Below are positions 45,671 to 55,403 of a stretch of 64,000 bases of DNA, piece after piece. A model generated the notes under the pieces. It had not been told where the DNA came from. It saw nothing but the letters and a program-made list of their open reading frames with translations, and did no database searches. The translations under genes were made by a program, and so were the position numbers. Position 1 is the stretch's first letter. The number at the start of each line of letters is the position of its first letter. Origin of the DNA: Variovorax sp. DXTD-1 (GTDB lineage Bacteria > Pseudomonadota > Gammaproteobacteria > Burkholderiales > Burkholderiaceae_C); contig NZ_RWKH01000016.1 of assembly GCF_003984625.1 (NCBI RefSeq), positions 62,001 through 126,000 of the forward strand. Reading direction: 5' to 3'.

Positions 45671-46192
45671 TCAGGCCCTGCCCTCTCGGGCGTCTTCGCG
45701 TTGCTGCTTGAGCAGCTTGCTCTTGATGCGGTTGCGCTTGAGCGGCGACAGATATTCGACGAACACCTTGCCCAGCAGGTGGTCCAGCTCATGCTGGATG
45801 CACACGGCGAGCAGGCCTTCGGCCTCGATGGTGCGAAGTTCGCCGTTTTCGTCCAGGGCCTGGACCTTGACCGAGGTGGAGCGCATCACGCCGTCGTAAA
45901 TGCCGGGGACCGAGAGGCAACCCTCTTCGTTCAGCACCTTTTCGTCGCTTGCCCAGATAATTTCGGGGTTGATGAGCACCAGCGGCTCGTTGCGCTCTTC
46001 GGAAACGTCGATGACGACCAGGCGCTCGTGCACATCGACCTGGGTGGCGGCCAGGCCGATGCCGTTGGCGTCGTACATGGTTTCCAGCATGTCGGCAACC
46101 AGGGCCTTGATGCGTGCATCGACGCCCTGTACCGGCTTGGCGACCGTGTGCAGGCGCTTGTCCGGGTAACTCAGAATGATTCGTTTGGCCAT
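45671..46192 (-). CDS. def: peptide deformylase
   Basis: Def removes the formyl group of nascent proteins. The 173-aa metal enzyme has the three family motifs: [17 protein letters not shown] with the metal-binding Cys, and QHELDHL with the HExxH-type metal site. [11 protein letters not shown] is the typical N-terminus. It leads the minus-strand unit def-lipoprotein-fmt-azlCD. Confidence 0.97.
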   Translation of the reverse strand: MAKRIILSYPDKRLHTVAKPVQGVDARIKALVADMLETMYDANGIGLAATQVDVHERLVVIDVSEERNEPLVLINPEIIWASDEKVLNEEGCLSVPGIYDGVMRSTSVKVQALDENGELRTIEAEGLLAVCIQHELDHLLGKVFVEYLSPLKRNRIKSKLLKQQREDAREGRA

Positions 46193-46353
46193 GAAAAACG
46201 GGAAAAGTTGTGGCTATTTTCGCCAATTCCGCGACGGGATGAGCTCGGATCGCCTGAAAACGTTGCCCTTTAAAGGGCTTCGGGCGCAGAATTCGTAGCA
46301 AATTGTGAGATTCGTATGCGCACCGATACTTTGATGCGCTCACCCATCCAGAC
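46193..46353. promoter_or_regulatory. divergent def / LysM-gene promoter region
   Basis: 161 bp with both promoters. A 14-bp perfect palindrome GCCCTTTAAAGGGC occurs at 46265-46278. No recognised binding motif; nothing else visible. Confidence 0.4.
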
Positions 46354-47568
46354 ATGAAAAAGCTCCGAACCCCTGTCCGCCAGCGCCCGCATCTTTTCGC
46401 CACGTTGGCAGCCCTTGCGGTGATCAGCGGCGGCACGACGGCCTGGGCTCAGAACTACCCCGTCACCCCGCAGCAACGCGCCACGGCACAGCAAACCGCC
46501 CAGAACGGCGTTCCGCTGAGCGAACTGGCGGCCAGCGCGCCGGACGAATACACGGTCAAGCCCGGCGACACGCTGTGGGCCATTTCGCGCCTCTACCTGC
46601 TGCGCCCCTGGCGCTGGCCGGAACTGTGGGGCATGAACATCAACGAAATTGCGAACCCGCACCGCATCTACCCGGGCCAAGTTCTCTACCTGGACAAGAC
46701 GGGCGGCCGCGCACGCCTGACCATGCGCCGCGGTGCGGGCGGCAGCGCAGACGGCGGCACCATCAAGCTGTCGCCGCGCACGCGCTTCGATTCCCTGGCC
46801 GGCATGGCGCTGCCCACGCTCAACCCGAGCATCATCGAGCCGTTCCTCAGCGAGCCGATCGTGGTGGACGCCGACACGCTGCAAAGCGCGCCGCGCATCG
46901 TGGCCGGCAATGACAGCCGGGTGCTGCTGTCGCGCGGCGACCGCGCCTATGCGCGCGGCAATGCCGATACGCCGTTGCTCGAAACGCCCGGTCCGCTGAA
47001 GAACTTCCGCGTGTTCCGCAGCGCCACGCCGCTGAAGGACCCGGGAACGGGTGAAATCCTCGGCTACGAAGCGCAGTACCTGGGCAAGGCCCAGCTCCAG
47101 CGCGGCGAATCGACCACGGTCGAGACCCAGAAAGACAAGGACGTCATCACGGTGGTGCCGGCCAGCATCGACATCATCGCCGCCCGCGAGGAAATCCGCG
47201 CCGGCGACCGCCTGCTGCCCGAGCCGCCGCGCCAGCTGCTGAGCTACGCGCCGCGCGCCCCTTCCACTCAGGTCGAAGGCCGCATCATTTCGGTCTATGG
47301 CAATGCGGTGCAGTTCGCGGCGCAGAACCAGGTGGTGGCCATCAACAAGGGCACGCGCGACGGCGTCGACAGCGGCCACGTGCTGGCCATTCTGAAGAAC
47401 GGCGAAACCATTCTCGACCGCACCGGCGAACGCAAGGAAACGATCAAGCTTCCGAACGAACGCATCGGCCTGCTGATGGTGTTCCGCCCGTTCGAAAAGG
47501 TGTCGTACGCGCTGGTGCTCGAAATCACCGACACCCCGCGCGCCGGCGACTTCCTCGTCAATCCCTGA
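46354..47568 (+). CDS. LysM peptidoglycan-binding exported protein
   Basis: A 404-aa protein with a signal peptide (about 1-32, ending at WAQ) and one LysM domain at about 65-115 (YTVKPGDTLWAISRLYLLRPWRWPELWGMNINEIANPHRIYPGQVLYL). The remaining 290 residues are conserved in betaproteobacteria but of unknown function. The def/LysM/dprA/smg order is common in Burkholderiales. Confidence 0.92.
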   Translation: MKKLRTPVRQRPHLFATLAALAVISGGTTAWAQNYPVTPQQRATAQQTAQNGVPLSELAASAPDEYTVKPGDTLWAISRLYLLRPWRWPELWGMNINEIANPHRIYPGQVLYLDKTGGRARLTMRRGAGGSADGGTIKLSPRTRFDSLAGMALPTLNPSIIEPFLSEPIVVDADTLQSAPRIVAGNDSRVLLSRGDRAYARGNADTPLLETPGPLKNFRVFRSATPLKDPGTGEILGYEAQYLGKAQLQRGESTTVETQKDKDVITVVPASIDIIAAREEIRAGDRLLPEPPRQLLSYAPRAPSTQVEGRIISVYGNAVQFAAQNQVVAINKGTRDGVDSGHVLAILKNGETILDRTGERKETIKLPNERIGLLMVFRPFEKVSYALVLEITDTPRAGDFLVNP

Positions 47569-47598
47569 CGCCTTCACGCTTTCCATTTTTCGCTTCGT

Positions 47599-48738
47599 TT
47601 GGAACGCGCAGAACTCGCAGGCTGGCTGCGGCTTTCACTGACGCCGGGCATCGGCGACGGCGCCGCGCGCAAGCTGCTGGCGGCCTTCGGGCTGCCTGAA
47701 GGCATTTTTGCGCAACCCGCCGCGGCGCTCCGGCAGGTGGTGTCGCAAGCGGACGCCTTGCAGCAGCCCCCCAATGGCCTGCAGGCGCAAATCGACTTGA
47801 CCTGGCAGTGGCTGCAATCCGGCCCGGATGACGGCACCGCCCGCCGTATCGTGACGCTGGGCGATGCGGGCTATCCGGCGTCACTGCTCGAAATGGTCGA
47901 CCCGCCGCTGATGCTCTACGTGCTCGGCGCAGCGGACTTCGACCTGACACAACTCACCAACAGCATTGCGGTGGTGGGCAGCCGCAACCCCACGCCGCAG
48001 GGTGCCGCCAATGCGCGCGCCTTTGCACGGGCGCTGGGCGACGCGGGCTTGCCGGTGATTTCGGGGCTGGCACTCGGCGTGGACGGCGCCGCGCACCAGG
48101 GCGCGCTCGACGCGGCCGGCGATGCGCCCCGGCTCGCGACCGTGGCCATCGTGGGGACCGGTCTCGACCGCGTCTACCCGGCCCGGCACCGCGACCTGGC
48201 GCACCGCATCACGCAGCACGGGCTCATCGTGAGCGAGCTGCCACTCGGCACGCCTCCGCTCACGCAGAACTTCCCAAAGCGCAACCGCCTCATTGCCGGC
48301 CTGGCGCGCGGCACGCTGGTCGTAGAGGCGGCGCTCCAGTCGGGTTCGCTGATCACGGCTCGCCTGACCTCGGAACAGGGCAAGGAAGTGTTCGCCATTC
48401 CGGGCTCGATCCATTCGCCGCAATCGCGCGGCTGCCACGCGCTGATCCGCCAGGGCGCAAAGCTGGTCGAGTCCGTCAATGACATCATCGAAGAGCTGCC
48501 GGACCTGCGCGCAGCCAGCGCGAATGCGGGTCTTTTCGGCGATGCGGGCGCCTCCTCTTCAGCCGCTGAAAATCCGCTGCTCGAGGCCTTGGGCTTCGAT
48601 CCGGTGAACCTCGACGCCCTGAGCGCGCGCACCGGCTGGAGCGCGGCCGAGCTGCAGGCCAAGATGCTCGAGCTCGAACTCGACGGCCATGTGGCGCGCC
48701 TGCCCGGCGGGCTCTTCCAGAGAACGGCCGCGGCCTAG
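47599..48738 (+). CDS. dprA: DNA-processing protein DprA
   Basis: DprA loads RecA on incoming single-stranded DNA during natural transformation. The 379-aa protein has a SAM-like helical N-terminus (LAGWLRLSLTPGIGDGAARKLLAAFG). The Rossmann core includes VVGSRNPTPQGAANARAFAR, SGLALGVDGAAHQGAL, GTGLDRVYPARH and FPKRNRLIAGLARGTLVVEA. A C-terminal winged-helix domain follows. It starts with TTG, 30 bp after the LysM gene; no ATG precedes it in frame. Confidence 0.95.
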   Translation: MERAELAGWLRLSLTPGIGDGAARKLLAAFGLPEGIFAQPAAALRQVVSQADALQQPPNGLQAQIDLTWQWLQSGPDDGTARRIVTLGDAGYPASLLEMVDPPLMLYVLGAADFDLTQLTNSIAVVGSRNPTPQGAANARAFARALGDAGLPVISGLALGVDGAAHQGALDAAGDAPRLATVAIVGTGLDRVYPARHRDLAHRITQHGLIVSELPLGTPPLTQNFPKRNRLIAGLARGTLVVEAALQSGSLITARLTSEQGKEVFAIPGSIHSPQSRGCHALIRQGAKLVESVNDIIEELPDLRAASANAGLFGDAGASSSAAENPLLEALGFDPVNLDALSARTGWSAAELQAKMLELELDGHVARLPGGLFQRTAAA

Positions 48739-48818
48739 TATTTTCCTTCCGCCAAAAAGGACGGAAGAAGTGACATGAAGCCCGGGAGCTCGCAACAAGC
48801 TTCGGCTATATTGGGCTC

Positions 48819-49337
48819 ATGTTCGAAGTGCTTGTTTTTGTCTACGAAAACTATTGGCGCGGCGATGCCTGCCCCGAACCCGGACAACTGGGCCGCAAGC
48901 TCAGCGCCCACGGCTTCGAGGCCGAAGAGATCCGCGATGCGCTGCACTGGCTCGACGGCCTGAGCCTTGCAACCCAAGGCATGCAGCTCGAGCGAAGCGC
49001 CGATGACGACGCCATTGCCACCGTCACGCTGCGGGGCGCCCCCGAAGCCGCGCTGCCCCAGTCGAGCAATGCCATGCGGGTGTATTCCCAGGCCGAGCAG
49101 GAGCACCTGGGCGCCGATTGCCTCGGCTTCATCCGCTTTCTCGAGTCGTCGAACGTGCTGTCTTGCGGTTTGCGCGAAATCGTCATCGAGCGCGCCATGG
49201 CCGCACCGGGCGACCCGGTTGCGCTCGACGAACTCAAGATCATCGTGCTGATGGTGCACTGGAGCACCGGCATCGAGCCCGACGCGCTGGTGCTCGACGA
49301 ACTCTGCGAAAGCCGCGAGGGTCGCATCGCGCACTAG
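48819..49337 (+). CDS. smg: Smg/DUF494 family protein
   Basis: A 172-aa protein starting MFEVLVFVYENYW, with the DUF494 hallmarks: LSAHGFEAEEIRDALHWLDGL and the C-terminal LKIIVLMVHWST. Located after dprA, as in many proteobacteria, where topA often follows. Instead a minus-strand DUF1631 gene converges here with a 4-bp gap. Biochemical role unknown. Confidence 0.93.
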   Translation: MFEVLVFVYENYWRGDACPEPGQLGRKLSAHGFEAEEIRDALHWLDGLSLATQGMQLERSADDDAIATVTLRGAPEAALPQSSNAMRVYSQAEQEHLGADCLGFIRFLESSNVLSCGLREIVIERAMAAPGDPVALDELKIIVLMVHWSTGIEPDALVLDELCESREGRIAH

Positions 49338-49341
49338 CCGG

Positions 49342-51729
49342 CTAGTTCAGCAGGCGCTCCGGGTTGGCGTCGAGCTTGGCGAGCGCCTCGCGCGTGGCGC
49401 GCACCGTGAGGGTTTCTTCCTCGGCCGGTACGAGCAGGCCGGCCTGCAGGTAGTTGGCCAGCCGGCCGACCTGGATGAGAAAGCTGCGGCCGTCGGCCGA
49501 GGCGAACAGGTGCAACTGCTTGCGGTCGCTGCGCCAGACGAACTGCACCTGGCTCACACGGTCGTTGTGGTCGAGCATGAACCAGTTGCCCACCTGAAGT
49601 TCGTGCGCCCACTCGAGCATGTCTTCGGCCACCACGCTACCGGCGGTGTCGGGCACCACCTCGATCGAGGCCGCGTCCACACCGAGCAGCAGTTCGATGC
49701 TGTTCGCATCGAGCGGCAAGTTGGAAGCGCCGCCTTCGTCGCTCACGAAGTCTTCCAGGTGCGCCAGGCGCTCGGCCATGGCTTCGATCTTGGCCGCGGG
49801 AATGGCCTCGGTCTTCGACAGGAAGGCATCGGACAAGGTCGCGCCGATGGTCTTGATGTGGGCTTCCTGCGGCTCGTCGATGATACCCAGCAGGTTCATG
49901 CCCAGGCGCAGGCGCTGCAGCAGCTGCGGCAGGTCCTGGATCACGCGGGCGCGGTCGGCGCGGTTGGGCTTGGCGCTTGCGGCCCACACCAGTTCGGAGG
50001 CAACGCGCTTGAGCATGACCGTCTGTTCGCCCTGGGCGCCGTAGCGCAGTGCGGCAATGGCCAGCACCTCGGCCCAGACCTTGAAGAGAAACTCGCGGAT
50101 CTCGTCGCGCACCGGCATGTCGTTGAGCATCTTGCGCAGCTCGATGGTGTACTGGATCGCCATCGTTTCCTTCTGCTCGACCTGCTGCGCGACGCTCATG
50201 ACACGCTGGGTGGTGTCGCTTTGCGTGAGGTAGCGGCCCAGGAACGCGACGAACTCGTCGAACACCAGCTTGAAGACGCGCTGCCCGGTTTCGGGGTATT
50301 GCTCGATCACCTGCACCACGCGGCGAATTTCGCCTTCGAGGGCGCTGCCCGAAATGGCCGCGGCGTCGAAGCCCATCACGCAGGAGCCCATACGGTCGAT
50401 CAGCATGCGCGCCGGATGCTGCAGGGTGCCGAAGAACTCGGGCTCGGCAATGGCCACGCGCAGCACGGGCATCTGCAGCCGCGCAAACCACACGCGGGCC
50501 GAGAAAGGAATGCGCTCCTCCGCGAGGATCGCCTGGAACATGAGCGCCACGATCTCGACGGTCGCCTTGTCGGCCGTGGTGGGCGCGCGCTTCTTGATCT
50601 CGGCGCTGCGCCGCCGCAGATCGACCGACGCCTGCTGGAGCATGGTGGCCTGGTCGCCGGGGTTCTGCATGTACTGCGTGGCGGCCATCCTGTAGGCGGC
50701 TTCGGCGTCGGCGATCACGGCCGCAAAGGTATTCGAAGCGGCCGGTGCGGTGCCGCCGCCGCTGACGCCGCTCCCCGCCACTGCGTGGCCGTCCATTCCT
50801 GCAACCGACTGGGGCGAGGACGACATGGTGGACTGCATGTCTGCCGCGCCGATACGGGCGGCGACGAAGCGCTTCAGGCTCAGCAACGCCGTCTGCGCCC
50901 GCTGGCGGGCGAGCAGCAGCGGCGAGCCGCCGGTCGTTGCGAGAGGCACCGACGGGGCCAAGCCCCGCGTTTGCGGCGATGCATCCGAGCCATGGCGCGA
51001 AGCGGCGCCCGGTGCCTGGGCGCTGCCGCCGCCGGCATACGGCGACCCCGGCACCGTTGCCGGGCCGCCGCCGGAAGCGCCTGTGCGGCGCACAAAATTC
51101 TTGAGATCGATCTCCTGCATGACGCCCTTGGAGACCAGGAACGCGTTGGCGTCCTCGTAGGCCTTGACCACCACGCCGACCAGATGCTGCTGCACGGTTT
51201 CCTGCACGCGGGCCCAGAGCGTGCGGCTCAAACCGGCCGCCAGCCACTGGTCCACCAGAAGCTTGGACAGCGTTTCGGGCCTGAGCACATCATTGGCGTC
51301 GAACTCGGTGGTGCCTTCCAGGTGCTGGATACGCAGACGCAGGTCGCTGAGCTCGAAACTCGCCTTTTCCTGGATCGCCTGCGCCAGCCGCGACGACAGG
51401 ATGTTGCTTTCCATCACGTCGTCGCCGATCAGTTCGAGCCGCAGCCCGCCCGTGGACGGTGCGCCGGCCGACGCACCAGGAGCGTTCACCGACTTGCGCC
51501 AGCTGGCCTGGGCAAGTGAAACCCACTGCGTGGCCTGCCCCTGGAATGCCACGAAATCGTCACGGCTTTCCTGCATGGCGCGCGCGCTGCCGATCTCCGA
51601 AGCCTGCTTGGTCAGGCGGTCCCGGATGGCCTGCGCCAGGGGAACGATGACGCTCCCGGTCGCCAGCACGAAACGCTCACGCGTCTCGCGTGCGAGCTGC
51701 AAGGAAGAGGCGGACCGCGCAATACTCAT
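49342..51729 (-). CDS. DUF1631 family protein
   Basis: A large 795-aa cytoplasmic protein with no signal peptide. Mostly alpha-helical, with a low-complexity region rich in G, S, A and P at about 215-265 and 300-345. DUF1631-typical segments include LELIGDDVMESNILSSRLAQAI, LFDGFVKFAL-like helical repeats, and the late MLEWAHELQVGNWFMLDHND..VQFVWRS, which resembles a PilZ-like or SH3-like end. Common in Burkholderiales, role unknown. The promoter must lie in the 137 bp after secF. Confidence 0.85.
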   Translation of the reverse strand: MSIARSASSLQLARETRERFVLATGSVIVPLAQAIRDRLTKQASEIGSARAMQESRDDFVAFQGQATQWVSLAQASWRKSVNAPGASAGAPSTGGLRLELIGDDVMESNILSSRLAQAIQEKASFELSDLRLRIQHLEGTTEFDANDVLRPETLSKLLVDQWLAAGLSRTLWARVQETVQQHLVGVVVKAYEDANAFLVSKGVMQEIDLKNFVRRTGASGGGPATVPGSPYAGGGSAQAPGAASRHGSDASPQTRGLAPSVPLATTGGSPLLLARQRAQTALLSLKRFVAARIGAADMQSTMSSSPQSVAGMDGHAVAGSGVSGGGTAPAASNTFAAVIADAEAAYRMAATQYMQNPGDQATMLQQASVDLRRRSAEIKKRAPTTADKATVEIVALMFQAILAEERIPFSARVWFARLQMPVLRVAIAEPEFFGTLQHPARMLIDRMGSCVMGFDAAAISGSALEGEIRRVVQVIEQYPETGQRVFKLVFDEFVAFLGRYLTQSDTTQRVMSVAQQVEQKETMAIQYTIELRKMLNDMPVRDEIREFLFKVWAEVLAIAALRYGAQGEQTVMLKRVASELVWAASAKPNRADRARVIQDLPQLLQRLRLGMNLLGIIDEPQEAHIKTIGATLSDAFLSKTEAIPAAKIEAMAERLAHLEDFVSDEGGASNLPLDANSIELLLGVDAASIEVVPDTAGSVVAEDMLEWAHELQVGNWFMLDHNDRVSQVQFVWRSDRKQLHLFASADGRSFLIQVGRLANYLQAGLLVPAEEETLTVRATREALAKLDANPERLLN

Positions 51730-51866
51730 TGAAAGATCGGGAAGGCCGGTGAAGCTCTATTCGGCAACAGCCGAGAGCTTGCATCGGGAAAAGCAACCGC
51801 ACAAGTGTGCATCAGCTTCCTTGCAGTTGCTGACTTCCCGCGGCGCTTCCCTTCGATTCGATGCCG

Positions 51867-52826
51867 TCAGACCACGGCGCCGGCGTTGGGGTCGTCCTCG
51901 GAATCGCCGTCGCGCTTGACCGGCGTGCCCTTGATCAGGTCTTCGCGCTTGATGCCGAGCCACATGGCAATCGCCGCCGCCACGAAGCACGACGAGTAGA
52001 TGCCGAAGCAGATACCGATGGTCAGCGCGAGCGCGAAGTAATGCAGTGTCGGCCCGCCGAAGAAGAACATCGAGAGCACCACCAGCTGCGTCGAGCCGTG
52101 GGTGATGATGGTGCGGCTGATGGTCGAGGTGATTGCGTTGTCGATGATCTCGACCGTGCTCATCTTGCGGTAGCGCCGGAAGTTCTCGCGCACCCGGTCG
52201 AAGATCACGACCGATTCGTTGACCGAATACCCCAGCACCGCGAGCACCGCCGCAAGCACCGCGAGCGAGAACTCCCACTGGAAGAAAGCGAAGAAGCCCA
52301 GGATGATGACCACGTCGTGCAGGTTGGCCAGCACGGTGGCCACGGCGAACTTCCATTCGAAGCGGATCGCCAAGTAGATCATGATGCCCACCACCACCAT
52401 GCCGAGCGCCTTGAGCCCGTTGGTGGTGAGCTCTTCGCCGACCTGCGGACCGACGACCTCCATGCCGCGCTGCGTGGCCGAAGGATCGACCGACTTCAGC
52501 GCCTGCATGACCTGCGCGCTTTGCTGGTCGGAGTTCATGCCCTTCTGCGCCGGCAGGCGAATCTGCACGTCGCGCGAAGTGCCGTAGCTCTGCACCTGCA
52601 CTTCGGGGTACCCGAGCTTGCTGACGGCCTCGCGCACCTTGCCGATGTCGGCCGACTGTTGGTAGGCGACCTCCATCACGGTGCCGCCCGTGAACTCCAC
52701 CGACAGGTGCAGCCCGCGGTGCAGCAGGAAGAACACCGCCAGTGCGAAGGTGGCAAAGGAAATGATGTTCAGCACCAATGCATGGCGCATGAACGGGATG
52801 GTCTTGTGGATGCGGAAGAATTCCAT
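51867..52826 (-). CDS. secF: protein translocase subunit SecF
   Basis: SecF forms the proton-driven SecDF complex that completes protein export. The 319-aa membrane protein has six transmembrane segments and a periplasmic loop after the first (FTGGTVMEVAYQ). The conserved SVNESVVIFDRVRENFR motif and TISRTIITHGSTQLVVL are SecF signatures. It follows secD by 18 bp. Confidence 0.96.
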   Translation of the reverse strand: MEFFRIHKTIPFMRHALVLNIISFATFALAVFFLLHRGLHLSVEFTGGTVMEVAYQQSADIGKVREAVSKLGYPEVQVQSYGTSRDVQIRLPAQKGMNSDQQSAQVMQALKSVDPSATQRGMEVVGPQVGEELTTNGLKALGMVVVGIMIYLAIRFEWKFAVATVLANLHDVVIILGFFAFFQWEFSLAVLAAVLAVLGYSVNESVVIFDRVRENFRRYRKMSTVEIIDNAITSTISRTIITHGSTQLVVLSMFFFGGPTLHYFALALTIGICFGIYSSCFVAAAIAMWLGIKREDLIKGTPVKRDGDSEDDPNAGAVV

Positions 52827-52844
52827 GGCGCTTGTCCTTGACCT

Positions 52845-54728
52845 TTACTTGCCTTCAGCCACGGTCGTGCCGTCGGTCTTGGGCCGCCACACCGTGCCGA
52901 TCGACACGGTCTTGAGCTTCTTCTTCTGGCCGTACCAGAAGTTCACGAGGCCGCGCGAGAAGAACACGGCGGAGAACATCGAGGTGACGATGCCGATGCA
53001 GTGCACCACCGCGAAACCGCGGATCGGGCCCGAGCCGAAGGCCAGCAAGGCGATGCCGGCGATCAGCGTGGTCACGTTGGAGTCGAGAATCGTGCCCCAG
53101 GCGCGGTCGTAGCCCGCATGGATGGCCGCCTGCGGCGAGGCGCCGTTGCGCAGCTCTTCACGCACGCGCTCGTTGATCAGCACGTTGGAGTCGATGGCCA
53201 CGCCGATGGCCAACGCCATGGCCGCGATGCCGGGCAGCGTGAGCGTGGCCTGCAGCATCGAGAGAATGGCCACCAGCAGCATCAGGTTGACGGCCAGCGC
53301 GATCGACGAGAACAGGCCGAACAGTGCGTAGTACGCGCACATGAACACCATGATCGCGAGGAAGCCGTACATCACGCTCTTGAAGCCTTTTTCGATGTTG
53401 TCGGCACCCAGCGTCGGACCGATGGTGCGTTCCTGGATGATTTCCATCGGCGCGGCCAGCGAGCCGGCGCGCAGCAGCAGCGCGAGGTCGGCGGCTTCGG
53501 ACACGGTCATCGAGCCCGAGATCTGGAAGCGGTTGCCGAGCTCGCCGTTGATCGACGGGGCCGTGAGCACTTCGCCCTTGCCCTTTTCGAAGATCAGCAT
53601 GGCCATGCGCTTCTTGTAGTTCTCGCGGCTCACGTCGCGCATGATGCGGCCGCCCTTGGCGTCCATGGTCAGGTCGACCTTGGGCTGGTTGGTCTGCTGG
53701 TCAAAGCCGGGCTGCGCGTCGGTGAGGTTTTCGCCGGTGACGAGCACCTGCTTCTTCACGATCACGGGGCGGCCGTTGCGTTCGAGAAACTTCTCGGAGC
53801 CGAAGGGCACCGGTCCGCCGCCCAGTTCAGCCGCGCGGCCTTCGGCGCTTTCGTCGACCAGGCGCATTTCGAGCGTGGCGGTGCGACCCAGGATGTCCTT
53901 GGCCTTGGCCGTGTCCTGCACGCCGGGCAACTGCACCACGATGCGGTCGAGGCCCTGCTGCTGGATGACCGGCTCGGCCACGCCGAGTTCGTTGATCCGG
54001 TTGTGCAGGGTGGTGATGTTCTGCTTCAGCGCCGCGTCCTGCAGCCGGCGCGCGGCTTCGGGCTTGATGGTGGCCGTAAGGCGCCAGTTGCTGCCGTCCT
54101 GCGTGTCGGTGGTTGCGAGGTCCGGGAACTGGTCCTGGATCAGTTGCTTGGCCGTTTGCAGCGCGGCCGCATCGCGGAACGAAACCTCGAGGGTCTGGCC
54201 ATTGCGGCTCACCGAGGTGCCGCGAATGCCCTTGTCGCGGAAGGTGGTGCGCAGGTCGCTCGCGAACGATTCGGCCTTCTTGTCGATGGCGCCCTTCATG
54301 TCGACCTGCAGCAGGAAGTCGACGCCGCCGCGCAGGTCGAGGCCGAGGTACATCGGGAACGCATGCAGCGACGCGAGCCAAGCCGGCGAACGCGAAACCA
54401 GGTTCAGCGCCACCACGTAGGGCGGGTCCGCCGGATCGGGCACCAGTGTGCGCTGCAATACATCGCGCGCCTTGAGCTGGTCGTCGGGCGTGGCGAAACG
54501 CGCGCGCAGCGAGGTGCCCTCGATCGCGAGCAAGTCGGGCGTGAGCCCGGCTGTTTTCAGCGCCTCCTCGACCCGGCTCTGGGTGGCTGCGTCGACCTTG
54601 ACGGTCGACTTGGCCGCGGACACCTGCACGGCAGGCGCCTCGCCGAAGAAATTGGGCAGGGAATAGATCAACCCCACAAGCAGCACGATCACGATGATCG
54701 TGTACTTCCAGACCGGATAACGGTTCAT
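52845..54728 (-). CDS. secD: protein translocase subunit SecD
   Basis: A 627-aa SecD with one N-terminal transmembrane helix, a large periplasmic region (LGLDLRGGVDFLLQVDM, GTATLEMRLV..), and five C-terminal helices. The late IGVAIDSNVLINERVREELRNG is the family's most conserved stretch. The start ATG 54728 gives MNRYPVWKYTII. It follows yajC and precedes secF, the standard operon. Confidence 0.96.
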   Translation of the reverse strand: MNRYPVWKYTIIVIVLLVGLIYSLPNFFGEAPAVQVSAAKSTVKVDAATQSRVEEALKTAGLTPDLLAIEGTSLRARFATPDDQLKARDVLQRTLVPDPADPPYVVALNLVSRSPAWLASLHAFPMYLGLDLRGGVDFLLQVDMKGAIDKKAESFASDLRTTFRDKGIRGTSVSRNGQTLEVSFRDAAALQTAKQLIQDQFPDLATTDTQDGSNWRLTATIKPEAARRLQDAALKQNITTLHNRINELGVAEPVIQQQGLDRIVVQLPGVQDTAKAKDILGRTATLEMRLVDESAEGRAAELGGGPVPFGSEKFLERNGRPVIVKKQVLVTGENLTDAQPGFDQQTNQPKVDLTMDAKGGRIMRDVSRENYKKRMAMLIFEKGKGEVLTAPSINGELGNRFQISGSMTVSEAADLALLLRAGSLAAPMEIIQERTIGPTLGADNIEKGFKSVMYGFLAIMVFMCAYYALFGLFSSIALAVNLMLLVAILSMLQATLTLPGIAAMALAIGVAIDSNVLINERVREELRNGASPQAAIHAGYDRAWGTILDSNVTTLIAGIALLAFGSGPIRGFAVVHCIGIVTSMFSAVFFSRGLVNFWYGQKKKLKTVSIGTVWRPKTDGTTVAEGK

Positions 54729-54812
54729 GAGAAAGCGCTTTTCAGAAACAGGAACACGGCGTGACTTGAGGCCCGGCGCCATAAAGCGCAAGACCCCGCC
54801 TCGCGTTTATTG

Positions 54813-55145
54813 CTACTTGACCGCGCCCTTGGGCAAGACCTGGACCACAGCGCTGCGCTGGATCTTGATCTCCACGCCATTGGCGATTTCAAGGCCGAGG
54901 TACTGGTCGCCGAGCGAGGTGATCTTGCCGAGCACGCCACCGGCCGTGGCCACTTCGTCGCCCTTGGCCAGCGCTTCGATCATGGCGCGGGCTTCTTTCT
55001 GGCGCTTCATTTGCGGACGGATCATCACGAAATACAGCACCACGAACATCAGCACCAGGGGCAGCATGCTGCCGAGCGAAGACAACATGTCGCCACCGCC
55101 GGAAGCAGCGGGCGCGGTTTGGGCGAAAGCAGAGGAAATGAACAA
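54813..55145 (-). CDS. yajC: preprotein translocase accessory subunit YajC
   Basis: A 110-aa single-span protein of the SecDF-YajC complex. MLPLVLMFVVLYFVMIRPQMKRQKEA is the membrane helix with the basic tail; KGDEVATAGGVLGKI follows. No ATG fits; a TTG at 55145 with a GGAG 6 bp upstream gives the family length of about 110 aa, while the upstream in-frame ATG would add 34 odd residues. Confidence 0.93.
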   Translation of the reverse strand: MFISSAFAQTAPAASGGGDMLSSLGSMLPLVLMFVVLYFVMIRPQMKRQKEARAMIEALAKGDEVATAGGVLGKITSLGDQYLGLEIANGVEIKIQRSAVVQVLPKGAVK

Positions 55146-55403
55146 GAGAGTCTCCAGCAGAGAGAAGAGGAATGTCAGAAGCGCGGAACGGGCCCGCGGT
55201 TCCGCAGCCCCGTGGAAAAGGCCGCGAGTCAGAGCGTGAAGCGGCATCGGCCGCGCACAGCAGCGGGCATTGTATTCGTGGCAATGCCCTGCTCCGCGCG
55301 CTTATCCGGCGCGCCGGGCAGGGCTTTCCAGGGCTTGGGGGGCGCGTCTGGCGCTATCTTTTCGGGAGCAAGGCGCAGCCGGAGGCCGGCTGCTCCCAAA
55401 AAA
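55146..55403. other. 258-bp intergenic region, yajC to indolepyruvate oxidoreductase
   Basis: Longest gap in the window. It must hold the yajC promoter. A GC-rich imperfect hairpin lies near 55362-55398 (GGGAGCA / TGCTCCC ends), adjacent to the oxidoreductase stop; it has no clear T-run on the minus strand, so it is only a possible terminator. I see no gene in it. Confidence 0.6.
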